Notes: a model not told the origin generated them from the sequence alone. Counted from the first letter of the stretch, positions 30,954-40,800 are shown. The stretch is 64,000 nucleotides of DNA from Vibrio sinaloensis DSM 21326 (GCF_000189275.1 NZ_AEVT01000067.1:102279-166278), one strand, 5' to 3'. Program-made: numbers and translations.

Positions 30954-30975
30954 AAGAGCCATTTGGCTCTTTTTT
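30954..30975 (+). terminator. Rho-independent terminator after glnB
   Basis: A 7-bp stem AAGAGCC (30954-30960) and GGCTCTT (30965-30971), loop ATTT, then T residues. It lies just 16 bases before the next start. Confidence 0.8.
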
Positions 30976-30990
30976 GCTTTAAAGAAGGTT

Positions 30991-31863
30991 GTGATGAAAA
31001 AGAGATGGTTGTTGCTCTTCCCTGTACTGCTGGTTTTGCTTGGCGTAGCCAGCTATCAAACGGTGTTTACTCTGCCTAATCAGCCTCAGTTGTCGTCAAT
31101 CTCAGAGGGGCAGCTAGAGCTTTCATTGCAATGCTACCGTAACGCATCCGCTAGTGTGGTTGATGACAACCAGCAGGTGAGCGTACTGGTTTGGAATATC
31201 TACAAGCAAAATAGGGCAAACTGGCAGTCGGAGCTTGAACGCCTCAGTGAAGGCAAGCAATTGGTTCTGCTGCAGGAAGCCAGCATGACGGCTGAGCTAA
31301 GACAGTGGATTCAAAGCAAGCAATGGTTTGGTAGCCAAGTTGATGCCTTTAAAGCGTTTGACACTACTGCTGGGGTGTTAAATTTAAGCCAGCCGACGCC
31401 AAGTCTGGCATGTGCTTATACTGAGTTGGAGCCTTGGCTTCGCTTACCTAAATCGGCTCTCTATGCGACTTACCCGCTTTCAAATGGGCAAGCGCTTGCT
31501 GTGGTTAATATTCATGCGGTGAACTTTACTTACGGCACAACAGAATATCGACGTCAATTGGATGTGCTGGTGGATCAACTTCTCAAGCATCAAGGACCAA
31601 TTATCGTTGCTGGCGATTTTAACAGTTGGAGTGACGCCAGAATGAAAGTGATGCAGCAGGCGTTGAATAAGCTGGGGCTAAAAGAAGCGCAATATCAACC
31701 AGACAATCGAACTCAATTCATGACTGGCTTGGCTCTCGACCATGTTTTTTATCGCGACTTGGTGGTAGAAACGGCAAAGGCGCCAGTTACTGACGCCTCT
31801 GATCATAATCCTATAGAGATGCGCTTTCGCTTAAAAAATAAGGATATAGAGCGCCCAAATTAG
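30991..31863 (+). CDS. yafD: Endonuclease/exonuclease/phosphatase family protein, YafD-like
   Basis: A 290-residue protein of the DNase I-like metal-dependent phosphoesterase fold. Residues 1-25 form a membrane anchor or signal segment (LLLFPVLLVLLGVASY). Fold motifs are VLVWNIYKQN near residues 66-75, VLLQEAS near 91-97 (metal-binding Glu), VVNIHAVNF, VAGDFNSWSD near 207-216, and SDHNPIEM near 270-277. E. coli YafD lies next to mltD-gloB-rnhA-dnaQ, as here, so the genes correspond. The substrate is unknown. The 3' end overlaps the convergent YIP1 gene by 33 bases. MKK codons at 30991 and 30994 give two close starts. Confidence 0.85.
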   Translation: MMKKRWLLLFPVLLVLLGVASYQTVFTLPNQPQLSSISEGQLELSLQCYRNASASVVDDNQQVSVLVWNIYKQNRANWQSELERLSEGKQLVLLQEASMTAELRQWIQSKQWFGSQVDAFKAFDTTAGVLNLSQPTPSLACAYTELEPWLRLPKSALYATYPLSNGQALAVVNIHAVNFTYGTTEYRRQLDVLVDQLLKHQGPIIVAGDFNSWSDARMKVMQQALNKLGLKEAQYQPDNRTQFMTGLALDHVFYRDLVVETAKAPVTDASDHNPIEMRFRLKNKDIERPN

Positions 31864-32517
31864 ATAGTAAGCAAACCATGGTAGCGCTGAAATAGCCAGT
31901 GCTTGTCCACGTTCGAACTCTGTCCACGTACCAACCGCGGCGTAACCTAGAGCGATATACCATGGCAGAAGTAGCGGGAACGAGCTAGCAAACTGAGACC
32001 ATTCATTCGTCAGTGGTAGCTTCATCAAACCATTTAGGCTGTTTAGATCCGCTGCGTAGACCATAACCTGGCCATGCTTGAGCAACACACTGACGTAGCT
32101 CGCGAGATCACCAATTAATGCGGGGAAGGTAACCACTGCACTGGCTGCAAACCACTTCCAAAAACCGTGCTGGTGCTGGCTCGGTTTGGTGGCCAGATTA
32201 AACCAGAACGCAAGCATCAAAATTGTGAGTGTACGCCCGACCACATCACTGATGATTTCGCTAGCCATCAAAGTATTGGCTTCGAGTAATTCCAGTTGCT
32301 GTGGGTTTGTTTGAGCTAGTTGAAGCGTTAACGCTTCTTTTAACCATTCGAAGTTGACTAGGTCAAAATACGCACCCCAGAATAGAAAGGGTGAAAGCAC
32401 CAAGAAAATATAAGGCTGCCAACCCCAAGCTCCGCGTTGGTAAAGGGCTAGAAAACATGCGCTAGGGGAACGGAAGATGTCCACTAGCATGATTAAAGGG
32501 TTACTTGAAGGCGTCAT
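31831..32517 (-). CDS. YIP1-family integral membrane protein
   Basis: A 228-residue membrane protein. The N-terminal NPLIMLVDIFRSPSACFLAL and the set of about five hydrophobic segments (near 33-50, 97-115, 125-150, 180-200, 205-225) fit the YIP1/DUF1282 type. The start overlaps the mltD stop (ATGA at 32514-32517), so translation is coupled to mltD, which encodes a cell-wall lytic transglycosylase. The 3' end overlaps the convergent yafD-like gene. No enzymatic motif is visible; function unknown. The coupling hints at a link with cell-wall turnover, but that is inference. Confidence 0.8.
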   Translation of the reverse strand: MTPSSNPLIMLVDIFRSPSACFLALYQRGAWGWQPYIFLVLSPFLFWGAYFDLVNFEWLKEALTLQLAQTNPQQLELLEANTLMASEIISDVVGRTLTILMLAFWFNLATKPSQHQHGFWKWFAASAVVTFPALIGDLASYVSVLLKHGQVMVYAADLNSLNGLMKLPLTNEWSQFASSFPLLLPWYIALGYAAVGTWTEFERGQALAISALPWFAYYLIWALYILIF

Positions 32518-34103
32518 ACACTTACCTTAGTTACATCTACGTACAGTTTAAGTTTTTGACCCGGCTTGAGGTATTTCTGTTTGCTTAGGTCATTCCATTT
32601 GACGATATCACGAGACTTCACTTTGAACTTACTTGCGATGCCGCTGATGGTGTCTCCAGAACGCACATTGTAGAACACTGTACGAATGACGGCTCCTTCA
32701 GAGCTGTTTTTCCAGATGACTAACTTCTGTCCAACACGTAGCGTATCTTTTGCTCCCATGCCATTCCATTTGGCTAACGACTTATGAGAGACCTGGTTGG
32801 CTTTTGCAATGCTCCATAGGCTATCTCCAGAGCGGACAGTATGCGTCAGCTTTATTTGGCCACGAGGTTGGCTCTGAGTTTTCTCTAGGCGTTTTGAGGC
32901 GCTTAACGCATAGACATTCGCATCTTTTGCTGCCGTTGGGATCATCAAGTATTGGCCAACGCGAATGTTGCTGTTACTCAACCCGTTCGCTCGTTGGATG
33001 ACTTTTGTTGTGGTGTTGTAGCGTTTGGCTAATACACTCAATGAGTCCCCAGACTTCACTTTGTAGCGATCCAGCTTCATCCCCTTACCGCGGTTTTTCG
33101 CCACTTGGTATTGGAAGCTGTCTTTGGCTTGTAAAGGAATCAGTAGTGAGTGTGGACCAGTCGGTGCGGTCGCTCCGTGATTGTAGGCTGGGTTTAACCC
33201 TTGCAGTTCCTTAACCGAGATCCCTGCGTATTTCGCTGCGATTGCCAGATCTAACTGCTCACCAGGTTCAACCAGAGTGACGGCGGGTTTGTTCGCAATA
33301 CTTGGAATATTGATGCCGTACTTTTTTTGATTGGCAACGATATCGGCCAGTGCAAGGAGTTTTGGAACGTAGCTGCTGGTCTCTTTTGGTAAGTCGAGTG
33401 AGAAAAAGTCTGTCTGCTTGCCCAATTTTTTGTTTTTACGAATGGCACTCGAAACGCGGCCGCCACCACTGTTGTAGGCGGCGATTGCGTGAGTCCACTC
33501 CCCATCGAAACGTTTGTTGAGAGCGATGAGATACTCCAGTGCCGCATCAGTGGATGCAATGACATCACGGCGACCGTCATACCAGAAATTTTGGTCTAAC
33601 CCATAGAACTTGCCTGTCGCAGGAACAAATTGCCATAAACCCGCAGCGCTGCCATGTGAGTAGGCAAATGCATCGAACGAGCTTTCAACCACTGGAAGGA
33701 GTGCAAGTTCAAGCGGCAAACCGCGTTCTTCAATCTTTTCCGTGATCAGGTAAAGAAAAGGTTCGGCACGTTCAGAGACTGTTTTGAGATGATTTGGGTG
33801 CTTTAGGTACCATGTTCGATAGTAATCCACCTTCTTGTGATCCGGTACCGGCATCTTGAGTTGCATAGCAATTCGTTGCCACACATCTTCTTGAGATTGC
33901 GGGGTTGCTACAGGCTTTGGTTTTGCCGTAGGTTTAGATGGTTGAGCGATTGGCTCAATCTTCATGGTCGCCGGAGCTTCGGTCTTGGTCACCGCGGGGG
34001 AATTCTCGGTCTCTGGAGAAGGATTTTCTCCAGAATCGCTAGGCTGGGTTAGCTGACATCCTGTAAGTAAAAGTGCTAAAACCCAGCTGTGTTTTAATCG
34101 CAT
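32514..34103 (-). CDS. mltD: Membrane-bound lytic murein transglycosylase D
   Basis: A 529-residue lipoprotein that cleaves peptidoglycan glycan strands to 1,6-anhydro products. The signal peptide ends in the lipobox LLLTGC (Cys 16). A Pro/Thr-rich linker (about 20-70) precedes the SLT domain (about 110-250) with the catalytic Glu in LLPVVESSFD and with GSAAGLWQFVPATG and AIAAYNSGGGRV. Three LysM peptidoglycan-binding repeats lie at about 345-390, 410-455 and 475-520 (YKVKSGDSLSVLAKRYN, HTVRSGDSLWSIAK, YNVRSGDTISGIASK). Upstream on the same strand is gloB, as in E. coli; downstream a YIP1 gene overlaps by 4 bases. Confidence 0.96.
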   Translation of the reverse strand: MRLKHSWVLALLLTGCQLTQPSDSGENPSPETENSPAVTKTEAPATMKIEPIAQPSKPTAKPKPVATPQSQEDVWQRIAMQLKMPVPDHKKVDYYRTWYLKHPNHLKTVSERAEPFLYLITEKIEERGLPLELALLPVVESSFDAFAYSHGSAAGLWQFVPATGKFYGLDQNFWYDGRRDVIASTDAALEYLIALNKRFDGEWTHAIAAYNSGGGRVSSAIRKNKKLGKQTDFFSLDLPKETSSYVPKLLALADIVANQKKYGINIPSIANKPAVTLVEPGEQLDLAIAAKYAGISVKELQGLNPAYNHGATAPTGPHSLLIPLQAKDSFQYQVAKNRGKGMKLDRYKVKSGDSLSVLAKRYNTTTKVIQRANGLSNSNIRVGQYLMIPTAAKDANVYALSASKRLEKTQSQPRGQIKLTHTVRSGDSLWSIAKANQVSHKSLAKWNGMGAKDTLRVGQKLVIWKNSSEGAVIRTVFYNVRSGDTISGIASKFKVKSRDIVKWNDLSKQKYLKPGQKLKLYVDVTKVSV

Positions 34104-34173
34104 TGCACAGCCCTTTTATAACTTGGCTGCTGATGATACTTGTCTCAGGAGGATAGTGACAAGCATCAAATCG

Positions 34174-34932
34174 TCAAAATTCGTTCTTCCACTCACGTAA
34201 CGCGGTAAAAATGGCGAGTGAGTCGGTTTGTTGAGTGCGGGTTGCAACTGAGCGAATAACGGTTTGCTGGTCTGTTCGCAAGAAAGGGTTGATCCACTTT
34301 TCGCGTCTTAAGGTTGTCGGCAAAGTGGGTTGGTTTTGCGCACGGAGGCGGATCACTTCATCACGAAATTGTTGTAGTTGTTCGTTATCGGGTTCAACGG
34401 CAAGCGCGAAAGCCACATTACTTGCGGTATATTCGTGGGCGCAGTAGATTTCCGTCTCTTCGGGTAAGGCGGCTAATTTACTTAGCGAAGTGTGCATTTG
34501 CTCCATGGTGCCTTCAAATACTCGACCACAGCCCGCAGCGAAAAGCACGTCACCACAAAATAGTTTGCCATCCCCAACGTAACCGATGTGACCCAGAGTG
34601 TGCCCTTCTAACCCTAAGACAAAGAAAATCTCACCAAACAACTCGATTTGATCACCGCCTTCTACAGGATGAGTAAGGGTAGGGACGGGTTCATTAGCGG
34701 GACCAACGACGTCCACTTCGGGAAATTGTCTTACTAGCTCTGCGATACCACCAATGTGATCATTGTGATGGTGGGTGATTAGGATCGCTTCTAGGCTTAG
34801 ATCGTGTTGTTGTAAATACTCCAACACCGGAGCAGCGTCGCCTGGATCCACCACGGCACAACGCTGATCGCTATTTTTTATCAGCCAGATGTAATTATCA
34901 TTAAATGCAGGTATGCTTTTGATATCTAACAT
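34174..34932 (-). CDS. gloB: Hydroxyacylglutathione hydrolase (glyoxalase II)
   Basis: A 252-residue metallo-beta-lactamase-fold enzyme that hydrolyses S-lactoylglutathione to lactate and glutathione, the second step of methylglyoxal removal. The metal motif [14 protein letters not shown] (THHHNDH) lies near residues 51-64, with further ligands in [19 protein letters not shown] and [10 protein letters not shown]. The start at 34932 gives [18 protein letters not shown], the family N-terminus; an upstream frame to 34986 would overlap the divergent yafS gene. 31 bases separate it from yafS. Confidence 0.96.
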   Translation of the reverse strand: MLDIKSIPAFNDNYIWLIKNSDQRCAVVDPGDAAPVLEYLQQHDLSLEAILITHHHNDHIGGIAELVRQFPEVDVVGPANEPVPTLTHPVEGGDQIELFGEIFFVLGLEGHTLGHIGYVGDGKLFCGDVLFAAGCGRVFEGTMEQMHTSLSKLAALPEETEIYCAHEYTASNVAFALAVEPDNEQLQQFRDEVIRLRAQNQPTLPTTLRREKWINPFLRTDQQTVIRSVATRTQQTDSLAIFTALREWKNEF

Positions 34933-34963
34933 GGTTGTGTCTCCAGAGTGAAGCAGGTTATCT

Positions 34964-35707
34964 ATGAAACCAGCGCGTAGCAGCAAAAAGCTTGAAAAGC
35001 CTCATTCATGGTCTCAGCTTAAAAATGGCCAATGGGTGAGTGAATCAATTCAAACCCGATTGGATGAGTGGTGCCCGAAACTGTTTGGTTACCATATGCT
35101 TAAGCTAGGCGGCCTCAGTTGCGAGTTAACCAGCTTTGCCTGCAATATTCAACATCAAGTCAATCTCGATATCCAGAACCCGTTGCATAATGTTATTGCA
35201 GATGGTTACGATTTGCCCTTTTTGGAGAAAAGTTTTGATGTTGTGGTCATGGCGCATCAATTAGATTACTGCAATGACCCTCACCGAATGCTGCGTGAAG
35301 TAGACCGTGTCATGATTGATGACGGGTATATTATTATTACGGGGTTTAATCCGGTCAGTTTAACTGGCATCGCTCGTTTACTGCCTTGGCGTAAGAATAA
35401 TTTACCTTGGAGTGGACGCATGTTTACGCCTAATCGAATCAAAGATTGGTTGAGTGTACTCAATTATCAGGTTGTCGAGTGTGACAGCTATGCGTTGTTC
35501 CCGATGCAGAAGTATCGCACCATGTGGACTTGGTTTGAGAACAGTCTCGGTGATTGGGCGTCTCCCATGGGAAGTCTCTATTTTATCGTCGCCAGAAAAC
35601 GCACTTATCCGTTAAAGCCAATAAAGCCACACTGGAAGCTGAAACGAAAATTGACGCCGATTGGCGTCAATTACAAGCTTTCAGACAAACGTCGCAGTGC
35701 TAACTAG
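34964..35707 (+). CDS. yafS: SAM-dependent methyltransferase, YafS-like
   Basis: A 247-residue class I methyltransferase-like protein. The core (about 70-150) has [43 protein letters not shown], given here in parts: the ELPF-type loop, the [10 protein letters not shown] strand 4 and the REVDRV helix. The usual glycine-rich SAM motif near strand 1 is not obvious ([11 protein letters not shown]). It corresponds to E. coli yafS between gloB and rnhA. The substrate is unknown. The last 8 bases overlap the end of convergent rnhA. The C-terminus is basic (KLKRKL...). Confidence 0.82.
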   Translation: MKPARSSKKLEKPHSWSQLKNGQWVSESIQTRLDEWCPKLFGYHMLKLGGLSCELTSFACNIQHQVNLDIQNPLHNVIADGYDLPFLEKSFDVVVMAHQLDYCNDPHRMLREVDRVMIDDGYIIITGFNPVSLTGIARLLPWRKNNLPWSGRMFTPNRIKDWLSVLNYQVVECDSYALFPMQKYRTMWTWFENSLGDWASPMGSLYFIVARKRTYPLKPIKPHWKLKRKLTPIGVNYKLSDKRRSAN

Positions 35708-36164
35708 CGACGTAACCGGTATCTTCTTCGGTTGGGTTTTCTGCCGCCGCACGAGCAAGTTCGTCACACATTTCGTTTTCACGATGCCCTGCGTGACCTT
35801 TTACCCAGCGCCAATCTACATTGTGGCGCGCGGTTTCACTGTCGAGCGCTTTCCATAGGTCGGAATTTTTTACTGGTTTTTTGTCAGCGGTTTTCCAATC
35901 GCGTTTTTTCCAGTTGTGTATCCACTGAGTGATACCTTGGCGAACGTATTGGCTGTCGGTCGTTAAGATGACATCACACGGTTCTTTGAGTGCTTGCAGC
36001 GCAACGATGGTTGCTAGCATTTCCATGCGGTTATTGGTGGTGAGGGTATAACCTTTCGCTAGTGTTTTTTCGGTTTGCTTATAACGAAGGACAATGCCGT
36101 AGCCCCCAGGGCCAGGATTACCTAAACAAGAACCGTCTGTGAAAATTTCCACCTGTTTCGTCAT
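35700..36164 (-). CDS. rnhA: Ribonuclease HI
   Basis: A 154-residue enzyme that degrades RNA in RNA-DNA hybrids (R-loops, primers). All four acidic active-site residues are seen: Asp in [18 protein letters not shown], Glu in [13 protein letters not shown], Asp in [11 protein letters not shown] and Asp in [13 protein letters not shown]; the basic handle is [17 protein letters not shown]. Length equals E. coli RNase HI (155). It diverges from dnaQ with 56 bases between the starts, as in E. coli, so their promoters must overlap in that gap. Its 3' end overlaps yafS by 8 bases. Confidence 0.97.
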   Translation of the reverse strand: MTKQVEIFTDGSCLGNPGPGGYGIVLRYKQTEKTLAKGYTLTTNNRMEMLATIVALQALKEPCDVILTTDSQYVRQGITQWIHNWKKRDWKTADKKPVKNSDLWKALDSETARHNVDWRWVKGHAGHRENEMCDELARAAAENPTEEDTGYVAS

Positions 36165-36220
36165 GATTTGATACTATTGGGTTAAGCACATTATTGGCAT
36201 AGTCTGACACACAATTTGTT

Positions 36221-36964
36221 ATGAATACTAGCAACAATTCCACTCAACATCGCATCATCGTACTCGATACCGAAACCACGGGTATGAACCAAGAAGGCGG
36301 ACCGCATTACTTAGGGCACCGCATCATCGAAATCGGTGCAGTAGAGATCATCAACCGTAAGCTGACCGGCCGTCATTTTCACGTCTACATCAAGCCTGAT
36401 CGTCAAATTCAGCCCGAAGCTGTTCTTGTCCACGGTATTACCGACGAGTTCCTGGTCGATAAACCCGAGTACCAAGATGTGCATCAAGAGTTTCTTGAAT
36501 TTATCAAGGGGGCAGAACTAGTTGCACACAACGCGCCCTTCGATACTGGCTTCATGGATTACGAGTTTGAGATGCTCAACGCTCAAATTGGTAAAACAGA
36601 AGATTACTGCAAGGTAACCGATACGCTGGCCATGGCGAAGAAGATCTTCCCTGGTAAGCGAAATAACCTCGACATATTGTGTGAACGTTATGGGATCGAT
36701 AACTCTCACCGTACCCTTCACGGCGCTTTGCTCGATGCGGAGATCCTAGCAGATGTTTACCTGTTAATGACGGGTGGCCAAACATCATTGCAATTCAATC
36801 CGGGGGCCTCAGACAGCGATGCTGTGGGAGGCGAATCAATAAAACGTGTCGCAAGTGGACGAAAAGCGCTAAAGGTTATCCGTGCAAGTGCCGATGAATT
36901 AGAAGCGCATCAAAGTAGATTAGATATCGTCGAGAAGAGCGGAAGCTGCCTCTGGCGTCAGTAG
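36221..36964 (+). CDS. dnaQ: DNA polymerase III epsilon subunit (3'-5' proofreading exonuclease)
   Basis: A 247-residue DEDDh exonuclease that corrects replication errors within the Pol III core. Exo I is VLDTETTGM near residues 14-22, Exo II is VAHNAPFDTGFMDYEF near 105-120, and Exo III is HRTLHGALLDAEILADVYL near 165-183 (catalytic His and Asp). The Q-linker and C-terminal segment that bind the alpha subunit follow. Length matches E. coli (243). It lies divergent to rnhA. A membrane protein gene starts 8 bases after its stop and is probably cotranscribed. Confidence 0.97.
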   Translation: MNTSNNSTQHRIIVLDTETTGMNQEGGPHYLGHRIIEIGAVEIINRKLTGRHFHVYIKPDRQIQPEAVLVHGITDEFLVDKPEYQDVHQEFLEFIKGAELVAHNAPFDTGFMDYEFEMLNAQIGKTEDYCKVTDTLAMAKKIFPGKRNNLDILCERYGIDNSHRTLHGALLDAEILADVYLLMTGGQTSLQFNPGASDSDAVGGESIKRVASGRKALKVIRASADELEAHQSRLDIVEKSGSCLWRQ

Positions 36965-36972
36965 GAGAGAGG

Positions 36973-38223
36973 ATGTTAAGGATTTGGTTAGTGGTACTCA
37001 GCGTATTGCTGAGCTCTGTGAGTATCGCAGCGCAAGAGTCATCAATGACGCTACTCGATAATCGTTTTCGAGTTGATCCTTCTATCCAGCAGATAACCTT
37101 TGTTATCTATCGAGCTGAAAACTCCCAGCCGGTGGTGTTGGTTCGCCCAGACGGTAAGAAGTATTACGCCTGGCGCAGCCCGGACAACGTCCGCTGGTAT
37201 CAAGAGTCGTCCATGGACATCATCTCTATTGATGAACCTATGCCTGGTCCTTGGCAAGCCGTTGGTAAAGTCACGCCGAAAAACAAGATCAAGCTCATCT
37301 CTCATTTGGAGCTTTCAACAGATGCTTTGCCTAATCGCCTTTACCAAGGTGAATCGATCAAGTTTACCGCGCGTTTAACCTCAGATAGTAAGCCTCTAGT
37401 TTTAAGAGATTTTCTTGATCGCGTGAAGTTAAAGGTCACCTTCACGAAATATGTCGAAAATGAGGAAGCTTTGATCAAAGAAGCTCGACCTCTGGCAGAG
37501 GTGATCGGCGAATTTGCCGATGACGGTATGGGGCTTGATGAAGTGTCCGGAGACGGTGTGTTTACCGTGTCGCTTCCAATCAGTAGTGCGCCGGGTAAGT
37601 ATCGCGTGCGAATCACCTCAGGTAACGGCATTTTTCTGCGCGCACAGGAGCAAGAAGTTCTGGTTTACCCATCGCCAATTGAAGTCACGTTTATTCAATC
37701 GCGCAGCGAGCAAGAAGAGCACAAAGTGGTGATGTCAGGAGAGCAAGGAATGATCGAACCGGGATCGCTGGCCGCGTTCGTTGAACACTTTGACCCTGAT
37801 GAGCGCCAAACGGATGTTCAAGGTGCAGCAGACAAAGAGAGCACCAAACTTGAGCTGACGATCCCTTATAGCGATGCATTGGGTAACTACTCTTGGACGG
37901 GGCAAGTTTACGCAACGGAGATGGGCTCAGGACGAGGTCTGGTGTTCCCGCTAAACGAGCACACCTACAGCTTGGTTGAAGAGTTAGACATTGCAGAAAC
38001 AAGACGCTTGCAAGAAGAAGAGCGCCTAAAACAGCAAAAAATCATGGAAGAAATGCGCTTACTTGAGATGCGAGAAGAGAAGAAAACTAACGGCATGATC
38101 ATGATAGCCGTTGGTAACGTGGTGGTTATTATCCTGGCGCTGGTGGCTTGGTTTGTGATTGGTAAGCTGAGAGCACGTAAACAGGCAGTACCTGAGATGC
38201 AATTAGAAATGCCGAAGAAATAG
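36973..38223 (+). CDS. TIGR03503-type secreted/membrane-anchored protein of unknown function
   Basis: A 416-residue protein that I place in the TIGR03503 conserved hypothetical family. A signal peptide (about 1-20, ends SIAAQ) precedes a large periplasmic region. That region contains LLDNRFRVDPSIQQITFVIYR and, near 185-215, GEFADDGMGLDEVSGDGVF, an Asp/Gly-rich stretch like those of Ig-like or choice-of-anchor domains. A charged helical coil follows (about 338-375, rich in Glu and Lys), then one membrane helix (about 376-398, MIMIAVGNVVVIILALVAWF) and a short basic cytoplasmic tail. The topology is type I. It starts 8 bases after dnaQ with GGAGAGAGG as SD. Function unknown; the operon with dnaQ may be only positional. 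Confidence 0.78.
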   Translation: MLRIWLVVLSVLLSSVSIAAQESSMTLLDNRFRVDPSIQQITFVIYRAENSQPVVLVRPDGKKYYAWRSPDNVRWYQESSMDIISIDEPMPGPWQAVGKVTPKNKIKLISHLELSTDALPNRLYQGESIKFTARLTSDSKPLVLRDFLDRVKLKVTFTKYVENEEALIKEARPLAEVIGEFADDGMGLDEVSGDGVFTVSLPISSAPGKYRVRITSGNGIFLRAQEQEVLVYPSPIEVTFIQSRSEQEEHKVVMSGEQGMIEPGSLAAFVEHFDPDERQTDVQGAADKESTKLELTIPYSDALGNYSWTGQVYATEMGSGRGLVFPLNEHTYSLVEELDIAETRRLQEEERLKQQKIMEEMRLLEMREEKKTNGMIMIAVGNVVVIILALVAWFVIGKLRARKQAVPEMQLEMPKK

Positions 38224-38238
38224 TGACCTTAGCGCATT

Positions 38239-38270
38239 AAAAAGGGCCGCATTTGCGGCCCTTTTGTTTT
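38239..38270. terminator. Bidirectional terminator between the TIGR03503 gene and fadE
   Basis: An 11- to 12-bp stem (AAAAGGGCCGC at 38240-38250, complement at 38255-38265) with loop ATTT. T residues follow on the plus strand and A residues precede, so it can serve both convergent genes. Confidence 0.9.
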
Positions 38271-38278
38271 TCTGGCGA

Positions 38279-40732
38279 TTAAGCAACTTCATCCATGCTT
38301 GGCAAAGTTGCGTTTTGTGGCTTTGCCGCCAACTCCTGTGGTTCAAAATCATCGACATTAATTACGTACAAGCGCTGCGCTTCAGCATCTCGCAGTAATG
38401 ACGCTTCGTTATTGTCGATTAAACCTTTCTCTAGGCCGATTTCAGCGATTAAGTCTAAGCGCAAGAACGGACGACGTTCGCCGATTGCTTTACAGACTTT
38501 ATCAAACACCGGCTCTGCTTCGAGTATCACGTTGAGCGCTTGTTCGATTTTACCCGCTGGGTTGAACTCGCTTGCTGTGAAGTACTGATTACGGCCAATA
38601 CGCGAACGGGTCTCTGATGGGGTTTGCAGTATGCGGGCCACTTGGCTGTCTAATTTGTCACTTGGCGCTTTGCGTACACGACCGAATGGCAAAATCAGAA
38701 CACGTAGCACTTTACCAAGCCACTTATTCGGGAAGTTAGCTAGGAATTCATCAATCGCATGTTCTGTTTGCTTCAAGCTGTCTTGAAGGCCCCAGTGGAC
38801 GAGTGGTAAGTCGTCAGCAATGCGACCATCACTTTCGTAACGCTTCAGTGTTGCCGAACTGAGATAAAGCTGACTAAGAATATCGCCTAAACGTGCAGAT
38901 AAGCGCTCCTTACGCTTGAGTGAACCGCCAAGCACAGCCATAGAGATATCGGAAAGGAACGCTATGTTCGCACTGTAACGATTAAGCTGCTGGTAATAGC
39001 GAGCAGTTGCATCTTTCACTGGAGCTTGTGAGAAACGACCGTCAGTCAGGCCAAGCCATAAGCTGCGCACGAGATTACTCATTGTAAAGCTAACATGGCC
39101 GGCAAGGGCGGCGTCGAATTTATCTAACGCATCAGAAGAGTCCGAGTAGGCGGCATTCATCTCTTCCAATACATAAGGGTGACAACGGATGGCACCTTGT
39201 CCGAAGATGATCATCGAGCGAGTCAGGATATTCGCCCCTTCCACGGTCACAGCGATGGGGGCCCCTTGGTAGCCACGGGCAAGGAAGTTTGACGGCCCCA
39301 TACAGATACCTTTACCACCGACAATGTCCATTGCATCAATGATGCTCTGCTGGCCACGATGGGTACAGTGATATTTCACAATAGCTGAGATGACCGATGG
39401 CTTTTCTCCTAAGTCGATACCAGCCACGGTTAAGTTACTTGCCGCATCCATCACGTAGGCGTTGCCCGCTAGACGCGCAAGTGGCTCTTCGACACCTTCC
39501 ATATGACCGATAGGTTGCTTAAACTGACGACGGATACGTGAGTAAGCGCCTGTTGCTAATGCGGCGGTTTTAATGCCACCGGTTGAATTAGAGGGCAGGG
39601 TGATACCACGGCCAACAGACAGACATTCCACCAGCATTCGCCAGCCTTGGCCCGCCATTTTTTGGCCGCCAATGATAAAGTCAATCGGAACAAAAAGATC
39701 GTTACCGCGTGTTGGACCATTTTGGAAAGGAACGTTCAGTGGGAAGTGACGGTTGCCAATTTCAACCCCATCTAGGTCAGTTGGGATCAAGGCACAAGTG
39801 ATGCCAAGATCTTGCTTGTCGCCTAATAAACCTTCTGGGTCACGCAATTTGAAAGCGAGACCTAATACGGTTGCGACTGGCGCAAGAGTGATGTAACGCT
39901 TATTCCACGTTAAGCGCATACCCAGTACTTCTTCACCTTGCCATTCGCCTTTACAAACAACGCCGTAGTCTGGAATAGAGCCAGCATCTGAACCCGCTTC
40001 AGGGCTTGTTAAAGCAAAACACGGTATTTCTTTCCCTTCTGCTAGACGTGGCAGGTAGTAATCTTTCTGCTCGGTGGTACCGTAATGCTGTAGCAGTTCA
40101 CCCGGACCGAGTGAGTTAGGTACACCAACGGTTGAGGATAGAACCCCTGAAACGCCAGTTAATTTTTGTAGTACCAATGACTGAGCGTACGCTGAAAACT
40201 CAAGGCCACCATATTTCTTCTTGATGATCATGGCAAAGAACTTGTTGTCCTTTAAGTACTGCCACACTTCCGGTGGAAGGTCAGCAAGTTCATGGGTGAC
40301 TTGGTAATCATTGACCATGGCACAGACTTCTTCGACAGGACCATCTAAGAAAGCCTGTTCTTCAGCGCTTAAGCTTGGTGCTTTGATGTCATGCAGCTTG
40401 TTCCAATCAGGTTTACCTTTGAACAGTTCAGCTTCCCACCAAACGGTACCCGCATCGAGCGCTTCTTTTTCTGTCTGCGACATTGCAGGAAGCACTTTCT
40501 TAAACAAACTCAGCGCTTTTCTACTGATCAGAGACTGCCTAACAGACGGCAAACAAAGTACGATGACGGCGGCGACATACAGCAACCAGCCAATGGTTCC
40601 CGCAGTCCCGAACAGAGACAGCACGACCATTGTTGCAGTTAGGGCTGCAACAGAAGTAACTAAAGAGCTACGGCGGTACAAGCAAGTGGCTAACACTGCA
40701 GTAAAGCCGAGTATAGAGAGCAAGATGTCCAT
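38279..40732 (-). CDS. fadE: Acyl-CoA dehydrogenase FadE
   Basis: An 817-residue FAD enzyme for the first step of fatty acid beta-oxidation, of the long gammaproteobacterial FadE type rather than the usual 380-residue family. Two hydrophobic segments near the N-terminus (about 1-25 and 30-62) suggest membrane association. The dehydrogenase core (about 130-500) shows [32 protein letters not shown] (FAD/acyl-CoA motif), [13 protein letters not shown] and [18 protein letters not shown]. The C-terminal half is a DUF1974-like extension. Length matches E. coli (814). A FadR-type operator lies 52 bases upstream. gmhA diverges from it, as in E. coli. Confidence 0.96.
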   Translation of the reverse strand: MDILLSILGFTAVLATCLYRRSSLVTSVAALTATMVVLSLFGTAGTIGWLLYVAAVIVLCLPSVRQSLISRKALSLFKKVLPAMSQTEKEALDAGTVWWEAELFKGKPDWNKLHDIKAPSLSAEEQAFLDGPVEEVCAMVNDYQVTHELADLPPEVWQYLKDNKFFAMIIKKKYGGLEFSAYAQSLVLQKLTGVSGVLSSTVGVPNSLGPGELLQHYGTTEQKDYYLPRLAEGKEIPCFALTSPEAGSDAGSIPDYGVVCKGEWQGEEVLGMRLTWNKRYITLAPVATVLGLAFKLRDPEGLLGDKQDLGITCALIPTDLDGVEIGNRHFPLNVPFQNGPTRGNDLFVPIDFIIGGQKMAGQGWRMLVECLSVGRGITLPSNSTGGIKTAALATGAYSRIRRQFKQPIGHMEGVEEPLARLAGNAYVMDAASNLTVAGIDLGEKPSVISAIVKYHCTHRGQQSIIDAMDIVGGKGICMGPSNFLARGYQGAPIAVTVEGANILTRSMIIFGQGAIRCHPYVLEEMNAAYSDSSDALDKFDAALAGHVSFTMSNLVRSLWLGLTDGRFSQAPVKDATARYYQQLNRYSANIAFLSDISMAVLGGSLKRKERLSARLGDILSQLYLSSATLKRYESDGRIADDLPLVHWGLQDSLKQTEHAIDEFLANFPNKWLGKVLRVLILPFGRVRKAPSDKLDSQVARILQTPSETRSRIGRNQYFTASEFNPAGKIEQALNVILEAEPVFDKVCKAIGERRPFLRLDLIAEIGLEKGLIDNNEASLLRDAEAQRLYVINVDDFEPQELAAKPQNATLPSMDEVA

Positions 40733-40783
40733 ATTTGTTATCCTTATGCGACGCTTTATAGCTGTTATACGTCGGTATCTAGT

Positions 40784-40800
40784 AAGAGGTCCTACCAGTC
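40784..40800 (-). promoter_or_regulatory. FadR operator upstream of fadE
   Basis: Read on the minus strand, GACTGGTAGGACCTCTT matches the FadR consensus ACTGGTCnGACC in its core (CTGGT, then GACC two bases on). A -35-like TTGACT overlaps its left end. FadR without acyl-CoA would therefore block fadE. The rest of the 305-base fadE-gmhA gap (40733-41037) is AT-rich and shows no gene; a short inverted repeat (TGTTTACAAACA, about 41008-41019) lies before gmhA. Confidence 0.75.
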
